Assembly (NCBI GenBank): GCA_025964215.1
Contig: JAOPZG010000398.1
Location: 1-10,519 of the forward strand
Source: Conexibacter sp.
Lineage (GTDB): Bacteria; Actinomycetota; Thermoleophilia; Solirubrobacterales; Solirubrobacteraceae
Reading direction: 5' to 3'
DNA length: 10,519 bases
Below the pieces are notes generated by a model. The model worked only from the letters and a program-made list of their open reading frames with translations, was not told the DNA's origin and did not search any database. The first letter of the stretch is position 1. Each line of letters begins with the position of its first letter. The position numbers and the translations under genes were made by a program. This document shows positions 5,174 to 10,519 of the stretch, piece by piece.

Positions 5174-6262
5174 TCCGAGCGCGAAGAGCACGAGCTGGCC
5201 GGGCGGCGCGCCGCGGGGCGCGGCGACCGCCGGCTCCTCCTCGACGCCCTCGAAGCCCGCGACGCGGACGCCGAGCAGGCGCACCGGGCGTGGCGGCGCG
5301 TAGTCGCGGAAGAGCTCGAGCGCGACCTCGATGATGGTGGCCTCGTCGTTGATGTAGGTGTCGATCGAGCGGGCGCGGGTGACCGTCGTCCAGTCGTCGA
5401 GGCGGACCTTGATCGCGATCGTCCGCCCCCGCGTCTCCTTGCGCTGGAGGCCCTCGGCGAGGCGCTTGGACTGGCCGCGCAGGATCGACTCCAGCTCGGC
5501 GTGGTCGGCGACGTCCTCGTCGAAGGTCGTCTCCACCGAGCGGGACTTCGCGACGCGCGTGGTGACGACCGGCGACTCGTCGTGGAGGTGCGAGCGGCGG
5601 TGGAGGTCGAGCCCGTAGCGCTCGCCGAAGCGCTCCTGGAGCTGCTCGACCGGCGCGTTCTGGAGCGCGCCGAGCGTCGGGTAGCCCAGCTCCGCGAGGC
5701 GCTGGGCGGTCTTCGGGCCGATGCCCGGGACGATCCGCGGCGAGCGGTCGGCGATGTGCGCCGCGCACTGCTCGCGGCCGATCGCGACGAAGCCGGCGGG
5801 CTTGCCGAGGTCGGAGGCGATCTTCGCGACGAGGCGGTTGGGCGCGATCCCGGCCGAGATCTGGATCCCCGTCTCCTGGAGCACGTCGGCGATCAGCGCG
5901 CGCAGGACGCGCAGCGGCTTGTCGACGCCGGTGAGGTCCGCGTAGGCCTCGTCGATCCCGGCCTGCTGGAGGAGCTCGACGCGGTCGCGGACCAGGCTCC
6001 AGACCTCCGCGGACTTCTCGGAGTAGGCCTGGTGGTCGGGCGGGATCGTGACGGCCTGCGGGCAGCGGCGCTTCGCCTCCGCCGCGCTCATCGCGGAGCC
6101 GACGCCGAACTTGCGCGCCTCGTAGGACGCGGTCGTCACGACCGCGCGCGGGCCGCTGCCGGCGACGATGACCGGGAGCCCCTTGAGCTCCGGCCGCCGC
6201 TGCAGCTCGACGGACGCGAAGAACGCGTCGCAGTCGAGATGGGCTATGACGCGCTTCGCCAC
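5171..6262 (-). CDS. dinB: DNA polymerase IV (Y-family translesion polymerase)
   Basis: A 363-residue Y-family polymerase of normal length. The palm starts AHLDCDAFFASVE, with catalytic Asp10 and steric-gate Phe15; the other catalytic acids are in GIDEAYADLTG (Asp104, Glu105), where the Ser usually found before Ile-Asp-Glu is Gly102. IAPNRLVAKIASDLGKPAG and the thumb helix-hairpin-helix IVPGIGPKTAQRLAELG follow, then the little finger domain. The last residues carry a beta-clamp binding motif QLVLF (356-360). The enzyme copies past damaged bases and is mutagenic. GTG 6262 is supported by TACCCT 6 nt upstream (leaderless). It lies downstream of the RlpA-like gene on the same strand, separated by a 14-bp hairpin, so it could also receive readthrough from the SOS-box promoter further upstream. 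No LexA box is directly in front of it. Confidence 0.95.
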   Translation of the reverse strand: MAKRVIAHLDCDAFFASVELQRRPELKGLPVIVAGSGPRAVVTTASYEARKFGVGSAMSAAEAKRRCPQAVTIPPDHQAYSEKSAEVWSLVRDRVELLQQAGIDEAYADLTGVDKPLRVLRALIADVLQETGIQISAGIAPNRLVAKIASDLGKPAGFVAIGREQCAAHIADRSPRIVPGIGPKTAQRLAELGYPTLGALQNAPVEQLQERFGERYGLDLHRRSHLHDESPVVTTRVAKSRSVETTFDEDVADHAELESILRGQSKRLAEGLQRKETRGRTIAIKVRLDDWTTVTRARSIDTYINDEATIIEVALELFRDYAPPRPVRLLGVRVAGFEGVEEEPAVAAPRGAPPGQLVLFALG

Positions 6263-6268
6263 CCGGTC

Positions 6269-6274
6269 AGGGTA
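6269..6274 (-). promoter_or_regulatory. -10 element TACCCT, 6 nt before dinB
   Basis: On the minus strand TACCCT is followed by GACCGG and GTG 6262. This fits a leaderless dinB transcript. No good -35 sequence is visible 16-18 nt further upstream. Confidence 0.45.
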
Positions 6275-6298
6275 CGAGGCGACGCCGACGCCCCTGGG

Positions 6299-6349
6299 CG
6301 TCGAGGGACGACTGCTGGCCGCATCGCAACCATCTGTCGTCCCTCGACG
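6299..6349 (-). terminator. 14-bp perfect hairpin between the RlpA-like gene and dinB
   Basis: CGTCGAGGGACGAC (6299-6312) is perfectly complementary to GTCGTCCCTCGACG (6336-6349), with a 23-nt loop. It begins 19 nt downstream of the RlpA-like stop and lacks a T-tract, as many actinobacterial terminators do. A second inverted repeat, CGACGCCC (6286-6293) / GGGCGTCG (6296-6303), shares bases 6299-6303 with the first stem, so the two hairpins cannot form fully together. Confidence 0.6.
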
Positions 6350-6367
6350 GCCCCGCGCGTGGTGGCG

Positions 6368-7072
6368 CTAGCGCGTGGTGAGGACCGTGCCCGTCGAGGC
6401 GAAGTGGAGCTTCGCCCGCGTGGCCGCGGTGAGGTCGAACTCGCGGGCGCCCACGTAGGGGCCGCGGTCGACGACCGGGACGCGCACCGTGCGCCCGCGG
6501 TAGTGCAGCGTGACCTTCGTGCCGCACGGCAGCGACTTGTTGGCGACGCCGAGCGTGCCCGGCGTCAGCGTCCCGCCGCAGGCGAGGTGGCCGCCGTAGA
6601 GGCCCGGGCCGTACCACGAGGCCAGCGCCCGGCGGTAGAAGCGGGCCGTGCCGGCGAGGTGGCGCGCCGAGGACAGCGTTCGCGTGCCGCCGAAGTGGAC
6701 GCGCACGCGCTTGGTGCCGGTCTTGGCGGAGTGCCAGACCAGGACGTAGCGGCCGTGCCCGTCGGTGCGGTCGTGGTCGACCGTCGTCCAGCCGCCGCCG
6801 CCCTTGGCGAGCTGCAGCGAGACGGCGCGGCCGGCGCCGGCGGGACGCAGCGCCCCGCGGACGACGATCGCCTTGCCGGCCATGACCGTGCGGCGCACGC
6901 TCCGGACCGTCAGCGAGGACGCCGTCTTGGCGACCGGAGCCGGCGCGGCGGCGGCCGTGATCGGGGTGGACGAGGACGTATCGGAGCTCGCGACGGCCGG
7001 AGCCGCGGCGAGGATGGTCGTGCTGAGCAGCGCGCCCGTGAGACCCGGAGCGCGCAGGTTGTCGAGCCTCAT
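6368..7072 (-). CDS. Secreted RlpA-like double-psi beta-barrel protein
   Basis: A 234-residue exported protein. Residues 1-28 look like a signal peptide (LTGALLSTTILAAAPAVA, with AVA before the likely cut). A low-complexity Ala/Ser/Thr/Pro linker follows, then a beta-rich Ig-like segment (about 45-140). The C-terminal double-psi beta-barrel of the RlpA family starts at ASWYGPG (Trp153) and contains HLACGG with Cys165, LPCGTKV with Cys183 (a likely disulfide), and the active-site signature VVDRGPY with Asp202, plus EFDLT (Asp213). RlpA-fold proteins bind or cleave denuded glycan strands of peptidoglycan; activity here is inferred. ATG 7072 has an ideal AGGAGG 8 nt upstream. The mRNA has a long leader with a c-di-AMP riboswitch and, at its promoter, a LexA box. 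Confidence 0.88.
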   Translation of the reverse strand: MRLDNLRAPGLTGALLSTTILAAAPAVASSDTSSSTPITAAAAPAPVAKTASSLTVRSVRRTVMAGKAIVVRGALRPAGAGRAVSLQLAKGGGGWTTVDHDRTDGHGRYVLVWHSAKTGTKRVRVHFGGTRTLSSARHLAGTARFYRRALASWYGPGLYGGHLACGGTLTPGTLGVANKSLPCGTKVTLHYRGRTVRVPVVDRGPYVGAREFDLTAATRAKLHFASTGTVLTTR

Positions 7073-7080
7073 GCGAGGCA

Positions 7081-7086
7081 CCTCCT
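7081..7086 (-). promoter_or_regulatory. AGGAGG ribosome binding site, in the loop of a possible switching hairpin
   Basis: Perfect AGGAGG, 8 nt before ATG 7072. It lies between CGAGGC (minus strand 7103-7098, the 3' strand of the riboswitch closing stem) and GCCTCG (7079-7074, next to the start codon). These can pair in an alternative hairpin with the ribosome binding site in an 18-nt loop. Confidence 0.75.
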
Positions 7087-7096
7087 GCGTGATCAG

Positions 7097-7256
7097 CGCC
7101 TCGGGGTTAGCTGTCGGGCTCGCGGCAGGCCGCTGGCACGTGCATCGGGCACGCGTCGGCCTGTCGCTACGGGGCCACGTGGCCCGGATTCGCCCCAGCC
7201 GATCGGAGCGCACTCACGATCGGCGATTGGGTCCCCCGTCCACCCCCGATCAGGCG
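7097..7256 (-). ncRNA. Cyclic di-AMP riboswitch (ydaO-yuaA type)
   Basis: The leader of the RlpA-like gene carries, in the right order, the conserved blocks of ydaO-yuaA riboswitches: GGGGGACCCAAT (7237-7226), GGGGCGAATCC (7196-7186), GTAGCGACAGG (7170-7160) and CCGACAGCTAACCCCG (7117-7102). The closing stem pairs CGCCT (7256-7252) with AGGCG (7101-7097). The two GACAG elements fit the pseudo-symmetric core that binds two c-di-AMP molecules. In actinobacteria this class commonly sits before wall hydrolases such as Rpf and RlpA/NlpC-type genes, as here. No obvious T-run terminator follows; the 3' closing-stem strand can instead pair with bases next to the start codon, which would allow translational control. 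Identification is by recognition of the motifs, not by a covariance search. Confidence 0.9.
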
Positions 7257-7274
7257 GGAGCGGTTCGGCGTCTT

Positions 7275-7288
7275 CGAACAGATGTTCG
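7275..7288. promoter_or_regulatory. LexA (SOS) box CGAACAGATGTTCG
   Basis: A perfect GAAC-N4-GTTC palindrome with flanking C and G, matching the Gram-positive/actinobacterial LexA consensus CGAAC-RNRY-GTTCG on the plus strand. It lies on the promoter side of the riboswitch, about 19 nt before its closing stem, and immediately downstream of a TACGCT -10 candidate (7298-7293). LexA bound here would cover the expected transcription start of the RlpA-like gene. No plus-strand gene starts nearby, so the minus-strand transcript is the natural target. Confidence 0.75.
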
Positions 7289-7292
7289 TCGC

Positions 7293-7298
7293 AGCGTA
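7293..7298 (-). promoter_or_regulatory. Candidate -10 element TACGCT for the riboswitch/RlpA-like transcript
   Basis: TANNNT hexamer placed so that transcription would start around 7286, inside the LexA box, giving a leader of about 215 nt. No good -35 is seen at 16-18 nt spacing. A TTGACA exists at 7352-7347 but has no matching -10. Confidence 0.35.
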
Positions 7299-7313
7299 GC
7301 CCGCGTTCTCGCC

Positions 7314-7337
7314 GAGTGTGTGATCCGGCGCACACTC
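7314..7337 (-). terminator. 7-bp inverted repeat downstream of the amidohydrolase gene
   Basis: GAGTGTG (7314-7320) and CACACTC (7331-7337) flank a 10-nt loop, 23 nt after the amidohydrolase stop codon. It may be a short terminator for that gene or an operator between it and the RlpA-like promoter; no T-tract is present. Confidence 0.4.
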
Positions 7338-7360
7338 CTGCCGGACTGTCAATGGCCGCT

Positions 7361-8497
7361 CTATGCAGGCGAAAGCGCTTCGGCGGTCCCGACCAGGACC
7401 ATCGCGAGCATCGCCGGGTAGACGCAGCCGATTGGGTCCACGCCCTCGGCGAGCCGCTGCTGCGCGAGCGCGATCAGCCGATCGGCTTCCGTCAGCGCTT
7501 CGCGGTGCTGCGCGCCCTCCGGCGCCTGGCAGGCCAGCCGTGCCAAGGCCAGCGCCTCGGTCGCGTCGCCCTGCCGGAAGGTCATCTGAACGGCGGCCGC
7601 GAGGTAGCTGATCACGCGCTCGAAGCTCAGCACGCGCACGCCGAGGCGGCCCGTGCCGGGCGCCGGCCCGAGGTCGGCGAGCTCCTCGCCGGAGAGGACC
7701 CGCTCGAGCTGCCCGCCCGCGATCGCCGCCGCCTGCTCGGGCGCCAGCCCGACCGCGCGGGCGCAGCGCAGCATCAGGAACGACGGGTAGCGCGGGCCGC
7801 CGTACGGCATGTCCGAGGCGTAGAGGATCTGCCCCGGCGGGACCGTCGCGAAGAGGGTCAGCATGTCGCTGATGTGCCACCACGAGGTGTCGAAGAGGAT
7901 GTTCGGCAGCGCGCCCACGTGCGGCGCCAGCAGGCCGAGGTCGCTGATCCCGGCGTGCGCGAGGATCAGCCGCGCGCCCGGATGCTCGCGCGCGAGCTGG
8001 ACGATCGACTCGCCGAGGTCCGGGATCCCGCGGCCGGCGTGGAAGAGCACGGGCAGCCGGCGCTCGCCCGCGAGCGCGACGAGCTCGTCGACGACCGGGT
8101 GCGGCAGGACGAAGCCGTCGCTGCGCGGGTGCAGCTTGAAGCCGCGCGCGCCGCCCTCCAGGCAGCGGTGCGCCTCCTCCATCGCGTCCGGCGCCTTGGG
8201 GTCGATCCGGGCCAGCGGGACGAGCCGCCCGCCGGAGTCCGCGGCCGAGCGCAGGACCCAGTCGTTGGGCCCGCGGTAGCCGTCGGGCTCCTGCATCGCG
8301 AAGACGAGCGCCCGCTGCTGGCCGGCGGCGGCGAGCGCCGCGATCAGCTCCTCGGGGTCCGCCTCGAAGCCGTCGGGGTCGTGGTGGCCGATGTGGGTGT
8401 GGGCGTCGAACCACGGCACGCCCTCCCCCAGCCACGCGAGCTCCGCGGCGCGGAGCTCGTCCACGACGTCGTCATAGGGCAGTCCACGCACCGGCAC
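7361..8497 (-). CDS. Metal-dependent amidohydrolase (amidohydrolase-2, TIM barrel) with C-terminal helical tail
   Basis: A 378-residue protein. Residues 28-270 form an amidohydrolase-2 barrel with ligands that can be picked out: DAHTH (His33, His35), LFHAGRG (His153), LILAHAG (His181) and YASDMPYGG (Asp229); Lys121 and His123 in GFKLHPR line the site. Such enzymes hydrolyse or decarboxylate small ring or carboxylate compounds. From about residue 281 an extra, mostly helical tail of some 95 residues follows (RVISYLAAAVQMTF, then ALARLACQAP and ALTEADRLIALAQQRL), which the family does not need. GTG 8497 is supported by TAGGGT exactly 7 nt upstream and by lack of a ribosome binding site. It lies 30 bp after the sigma factor gene on the same strand, so it may be partly co-transcribed with it. 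Substrate unknown. Confidence 0.85.
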   Translation of the reverse strand: MPVRGLPYDDVVDELRAAELAWLGEGVPWFDAHTHIGHHDPDGFEADPEELIAALAAAGQQRALVFAMQEPDGYRGPNDWVLRSAADSGGRLVPLARIDPKAPDAMEEAHRCLEGGARGFKLHPRSDGFVLPHPVVDELVALAGERRLPVLFHAGRGIPDLGESIVQLAREHPGARLILAHAGISDLGLLAPHVGALPNILFDTSWWHISDMLTLFATVPPGQILYASDMPYGGPRYPSFLMLRCARAVGLAPEQAAAIAGGQLERVLSGEELADLGPAPGTGRLGVRVLSFERVISYLAAAVQMTFRQGDATEALALARLACQAPEGAQHREALTEADRLIALAQQRLAEGVDPIGCVYPAMLAMVLVGTAEALSPA

Positions 8498-8504
8498 GGT
8501 GCGG

Positions 8505-8510
8505 ACCCTA
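8505..8510 (-). promoter_or_regulatory. -10 element TAGGGT, 7 nt before the amidohydrolase
   Basis: Minus-strand TAGGGT is followed by CCGCACC and GTG 8497, in the 30-bp gap after the sigma factor stop. It fits a leaderless transcript; no good -35 is seen. Confidence 0.5.
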
Positions 8511-8527
8511 CCCAGCCCGCCGCGGCG

Positions 8528-9106
8528 CTAGGCGGCGACGGGCGTCAGCTCGGCCTCGGCCGCCGCGCCGGCACCGATCTCCGCCTGCTGCGCCTGGAGC
8601 TCGGAGCGCAGCCGGGCGAGCCCGAGCCGGATCCGGCTCTTCGCCGTGCCGAGCGGGACGCCCGCGTGGCTGGCGACCTGGTCGGCGGTCAGCCCGCCCC
8701 AGTAGGCGAGCACGAGCGCCTCGCGCTGCGGGTCGGGCAGGCGGCCCAGCGCCGCGCGGACGGTCGAGCGGTCGGCCGAGGTGAGCGCGAGCTGCTCGGG
8801 CTGGGTCTCGGGCCGCGGCACCTCGTGGGCGACGACGACCTTCAGCTTGTCCTCGGCGCGGCCCGAGGCCTGGGTCTCGCGCCAGAGGTCGACGGCACGG
8901 CTGCGCGCCATCAGGCGCAGGTAGCTGCCGATCTCGCCGCGGCGCGCGTCGAACTTGGTGGGGTTGCGCCACACGCGCAGGAAGACGTCCTGGACGACGT
9001 CCTGCGCAGCCGAGGAGCTGCCGAGGACGCGGTACGCGGTGGCGTGGACGCCACGCCGGTGCTGGTCGTAGATGCGGCCGAAGGTCGCGGGATCGCTGAG
9101 GTCCAT
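8528..9106 (-). CDS. RNA polymerase sigma factor, ECF subfamily
   Basis: A 192-residue sigma factor with only regions 2 and 4, as in ECF sigmas. Region 2 (about residues 10-75) includes DQHRRGVHATAYRVLG, then AAQDVVQDVFLRVWRNP and SYLRLMARSRAVDLWR, which melt and read the -10. Region 4 (about 115-165) has ALGRLPDPQREALVLAYW followed by the helix-turn-helix GLTADQVASHAGVPLGTAKSRI, which reads the -35. The tail is Ala/Glu-rich. ATG 9106 is chosen because GGAG lies 9 nt upstream; an in-frame TTG at 9121 has no ribosome binding site. A 53-nt leader and a good promoter precede it. No anti-sigma gene is adjacent; the next gene is the amidohydrolase, so the signal it senses is not evident. Confidence 0.92.
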   Translation of the reverse strand: MDLSDPATFGRIYDQHRRGVHATAYRVLGSSSAAQDVVQDVFLRVWRNPTKFDARRGEIGSYLRLMARSRAVDLWRETQASGRAEDKLKVVVAHEVPRPETQPEQLALTSADRSTVRAALGRLPDPQREALVLAYWGGLTADQVASHAGVPLGTAKSRIRLGLARLRSELQAQQAEIGAGAAAEAELTPVAA

Positions 9107-9165
9107 CGGTGCTGGCTCCAAGTCCGGAGGGGTGCAGACGAGGGTGACTTACCCGTGCCGCGAGT

Positions 9166-9194
9166 ACCCTACACACGCTGTTGAAGGTTTACAA
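9166..9194 (-). promoter_or_regulatory. Promoter of the sigma factor gene (TTGTAA-17-TAGGGT)
   Basis: On the minus strand TTGTAA (9194-9189) and TAGGGT (9171-9166) are exactly 17 nt apart, the best housekeeping-type promoter in the window. Transcription would begin near 9159, giving a leader of about 53 nt. The -35 and part of the spacer lie inside a CTGTTG/CAACAG inverted repeat. Confidence 0.65.
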
Positions 9195-9219
9195 CAGGTC
9201 TGTTGCAGCCGCACTGCAA
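9178..9219. repeat. Cluster of inverted repeats over the sigma promoter (operator candidate)
   Basis: CTGTTG (9178-9183), CAACAG (9192-9197) and CTGTTG (9200-9205) form two overlapping inverted repeats with 8-nt and 2-nt gaps. A further pair, TTGCAG (9203-9208) and CTGCAA (9214-9219), shares bases with the third. The AT-rich stretch stands out against its GC-rich surroundings and covers the sigma -35 element, a normal place for a repressor or self-regulator to bind. The divergent acyltransferase start lies about 60 bp away. Confidence 0.55.
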
Positions 9220-9240
9220 GAACCTCGGCGCGGAGGCCCC

Positions 9241-9270
9241 TTGCGGCGGCCCCCACGAGGATGGGACGAT
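9241..9270 (+). promoter_or_regulatory. Weak promoter candidate of the acyltransferase gene
   Basis: TTGCGG (9241-9246), an 18-nt spacer and GACGAT (9265-9270) stand 7 nt before GTG 9278, again the leaderless spacing. The -10 lacks the first T of TANNNT, so this is weaker than the others. Confidence 0.3.
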
Positions 9271-9277
9271 CGGTCGC

Positions 9278-10519
9278 GTGCCCACCCGGCTGACCGCTCT
9301 CGACTCGTCCTTCCTCCACCTCGAGGACGGCGGCGCCCACATGCACGTGGCCGCCGTCATGACCTTCGACGGACCGGCGCCGGCCTACGACGACCTGGTC
9401 GAGGCGATCGAGTCGCGGCTGCACCTCGTCCCGCGCTACCGCCAGCGGCTCGCGTTCGTCCCGCTCGGCCAGGGCCGCCCGCGCTGGGTCGACGACCCGC
9501 ACTTCAACCCCAACTACCACATCCGCAACGCCGCGCTGCCCGCGCCGGGCGGCGACGAGGAGCTCAAGCGCCTGGCGGCGCGGATCTTCGGCCAGCGGAT
9601 GGATCGCAGCAAGCCGCTCTGGGAGATCCTGCTCGTCGAGGGCCTCGCCGACGACCGCTTCGCGATCCTCTCCAAGACGCACCACGCGCTGGTCGACGGC
9701 GTCAGCGGCGTCGACATCGTCTCGGTCCTCTTCGACACCTCCCCGGATCCGCTGCCCACCGCGCAGCCGTCCTCACCGTGGCTGCCGCGCCCGGTCCCGA
9801 CGAGCACCGAGCTGCTCGCCGAGGCGCTGCTGGAGCGCACCACGATCCCGGCCGAGGCGATGCGCGGGCTGCGCCACCTCACGCGCGCGCCGCGCCAGGT
9901 CGCCGAGCGCGTCGCGGGCGGCATCGCCGGCCTCGGCTCGATGGCGCGCGCCGGCCTCAGCCCCGCGCCGCACTCGCCGCTCAACGTCCCGATCGGGCCG
10001 CACCGGCGTTACACGTGGGTCGACACCGACCTCGCGCGCTTCAAGGCCATCAAGTCGGCGCTCGGCGGGACGGTCAACGACGTCGTGCTGACCGCCGTCG
10101 CGCTCGCGCTCGGCCGCTGGATGCGCGGTCGCGGCGAGGCGACCGACGGGCTGGAGCTGCGCGCGATGGTCCCGGTGTCGGTGCGCGCGGAGACCGAGGC
10201 GGGCGCGCTCGGCAACCGCGTCGCGACGATGTGGGCGCCGCTGCCGGTCGGCGTCCGCGACCCGGCCGACGCGTTCGCGCTGGTCCACGAGGCGATGAAG
10301 GACCTCAAGGAGTCCGGGCAGGCCGTCGGCGCCGAGACGCTGACCCAGCTCGCCGACTTCGCGCCGCCGACGATCATGAGCCAGGCCGCGCGGCTGCAGG
10401 CGCGCCAACGGTTCTTCAACCTCGTCGTCACCAACGTGCCGGGTCCGCAGGTCACGCTCTACCTGCTCGGCCGCCGGATGCTCGCCCTGTACCCCGTCGT
10501 GCCGCTCGCGCTCAAGCAG
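9278..10519 (+). CDS. Wax ester synthase/diacylglycerol acyltransferase (WS/DGAT), 3' end missing
   Basis: The first 414 residues of a protein that normally has about 450-500; it runs off the right edge. It opens with the family start LTALDSSFLHLED, has PLWE (113-116), and the catalytic HHALVDG (His135, His136, Asp140, Gly141), where the second His acts as base. NDVVLTAVALAL (Asn267, Asp268) and the C-terminal TNVPGP (Asn386) are further conserved elements. The family joins a fatty acyl-CoA to a fatty alcohol or diacylglycerol to make storage wax esters or triacylglycerol at the membrane or lipid droplet. GTG 9278 was chosen because the conserved N-terminus begins directly after it and a weak -10 lies 7 nt upstream. 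It diverges from the sigma factor gene across a 171-bp control region. Confidence 0.93.
   Translation, partial: MPTRLTALDSSFLHLEDGGAHMHVAAVMTFDGPAPAYDDLVEAIESRLHLVPRYRQRLAFVPLGQGRPRWVDDPHFNPNYHIRNAALPAPGGDEELKRLAARIFGQRMDRSKPLWEILLVEGLADDRFAILSKTHHALVDGVSGVDIVSVLFDTSPDPLPTAQPSSPWLPRPVPTSTELLAEALLERTTIPAEAMRGLRHLTRAPRQVAERVAGGIAGLGSMARAGLSPAPHSPLNVPIGPHRRYTWVDTDLARFKAIKSALGGTVNDVVLTAVALALGRWMRGRGEATDGLELRAMVPVSVRAETEAGALGNRVATMWAPLPVGVRDPADAFALVHEAMKDLKESGQAVGAETLTQLADFAPPTIMSQAARLQARQRFFNLVVTNVPGPQVTLYLLGRRMLALYPVVPLALKQ

Noticed and set aside
2722..5334. An 870-codon plus-strand frame overlapping the thioredoxin-TPR gene in another phase.
   Set aside because: It has compositionally biased Arg-rich sequence and conflicts with three genes that have catalytic motifs.
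7275..7288. The SOS palindrome as an operator for a plus-strand gene.
   Set aside because: No plausible plus-strand gene starts within several hundred bases downstream.
7347..7352. TTGACA, a perfect -35 hexamer on the minus strand.
   Set aside because: No TANNNT lies 16-19 nt downstream, and it is about 50 nt from the TACGCT candidate, so I do not call it part of a promoter.
9107..9121. TTG 9121 as the start of the sigma factor.
   Set aside because: It has no ribosome binding site, and the GGAG that serves ATG 9106 would fall inside the coding sequence.
5015..9184. A 1389-codon plus-strand open frame running antisense to several genes.
   Set aside because: Its translation is Arg/Ala/Gly/Asp-rich low-complexity sequence, and the opposite strand carries the second hydrolase, dinB, the RlpA-like gene, the amidohydrolase and the sigma factor with clear motifs. 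Long antisense frames are normal at this GC content.
1..10519. Mobile element, CRISPR array, tRNA or defence system.
   Set aside because: No transposase or integrase motifs, spaced repeats, tRNA-like cloverleaf or known defence domains were seen; composition is even across the window.

Overview
This is a very GC-rich, gene-dense window from an actinobacterium-like chromosome. Five things point to Actinomycetota, possibly the Thermoleophilia/Solirubrobacterales branch: strong third-position GC, many GTG starts, a wax ester synthase/DGAT-type acyltransferase, an actinobacterial-style c-di-AMP riboswitch in front of an RlpA-like wall protein, and many TANNNT -10 elements placed 6-7 nt before start codons, as in leaderless mRNAs. 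The lineage call is an inference from style, not a database match. There are 12 well-supported protein genes (two cut by the window edges), one dubious micro-ORF, one riboswitch and several regulatory sites. No tRNA, rRNA, CRISPR array, insertion sequence or integrase was seen.

Left block (3588 down to 1, minus strand): one tightly packed run of genes. In transcription order it holds an alpha/beta hydrolase-fold protein that lacks the usual catalytic His, an orphan DppB-type ABC permease, a 30-codon micro-ORF, a double-hotdog acyl-CoA thioesterase, a small CC-x5-C-x2-C basic protein, a GNAT acetyltransferase, and the N-terminus of an LtrA-family membrane protein. Several junctions are 4-nt start/stop overlaps (GTGA, ATGA, ATGA), so translational coupling is likely.

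Centre (3588-5173): a thioredoxin-TPR protein of the YbbN/CnoX type diverges from the first hydrolase. The two genes share what looks like a bidirectional -10 element. The thioredoxin gene converges with a second alpha/beta hydrolase, and the two stop codons interlock in one CTAG.

DNA-damage/cell-wall block (7352 down to 5171, minus strand): a perfect LexA-type SOS box (7275-7288) lies just downstream of a candidate -10. It is followed by a c-di-AMP (ydaO-yuaA) riboswitch (about 7256-7097), then a secreted RlpA-like double-psi beta-barrel protein, a 14-bp hairpin, and DNA polymerase IV (dinB). This is the most interesting part of the window. It suggests a wall-remodelling gene controlled both by LexA and by the second messenger made by the DNA-integrity scanner DisA, placed directly upstream of a translesion polymerase.

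Right block: a metal-dependent amidohydrolase with an extra C-terminal helical tail, an ECF-type sigma factor without a visible anti-sigma partner, a 171-bp divergent control region carrying a -35/-10 promoter wrapped in CTGTTG inverted repeats, and a WS/DGAT acyltransferase that runs off the right edge.
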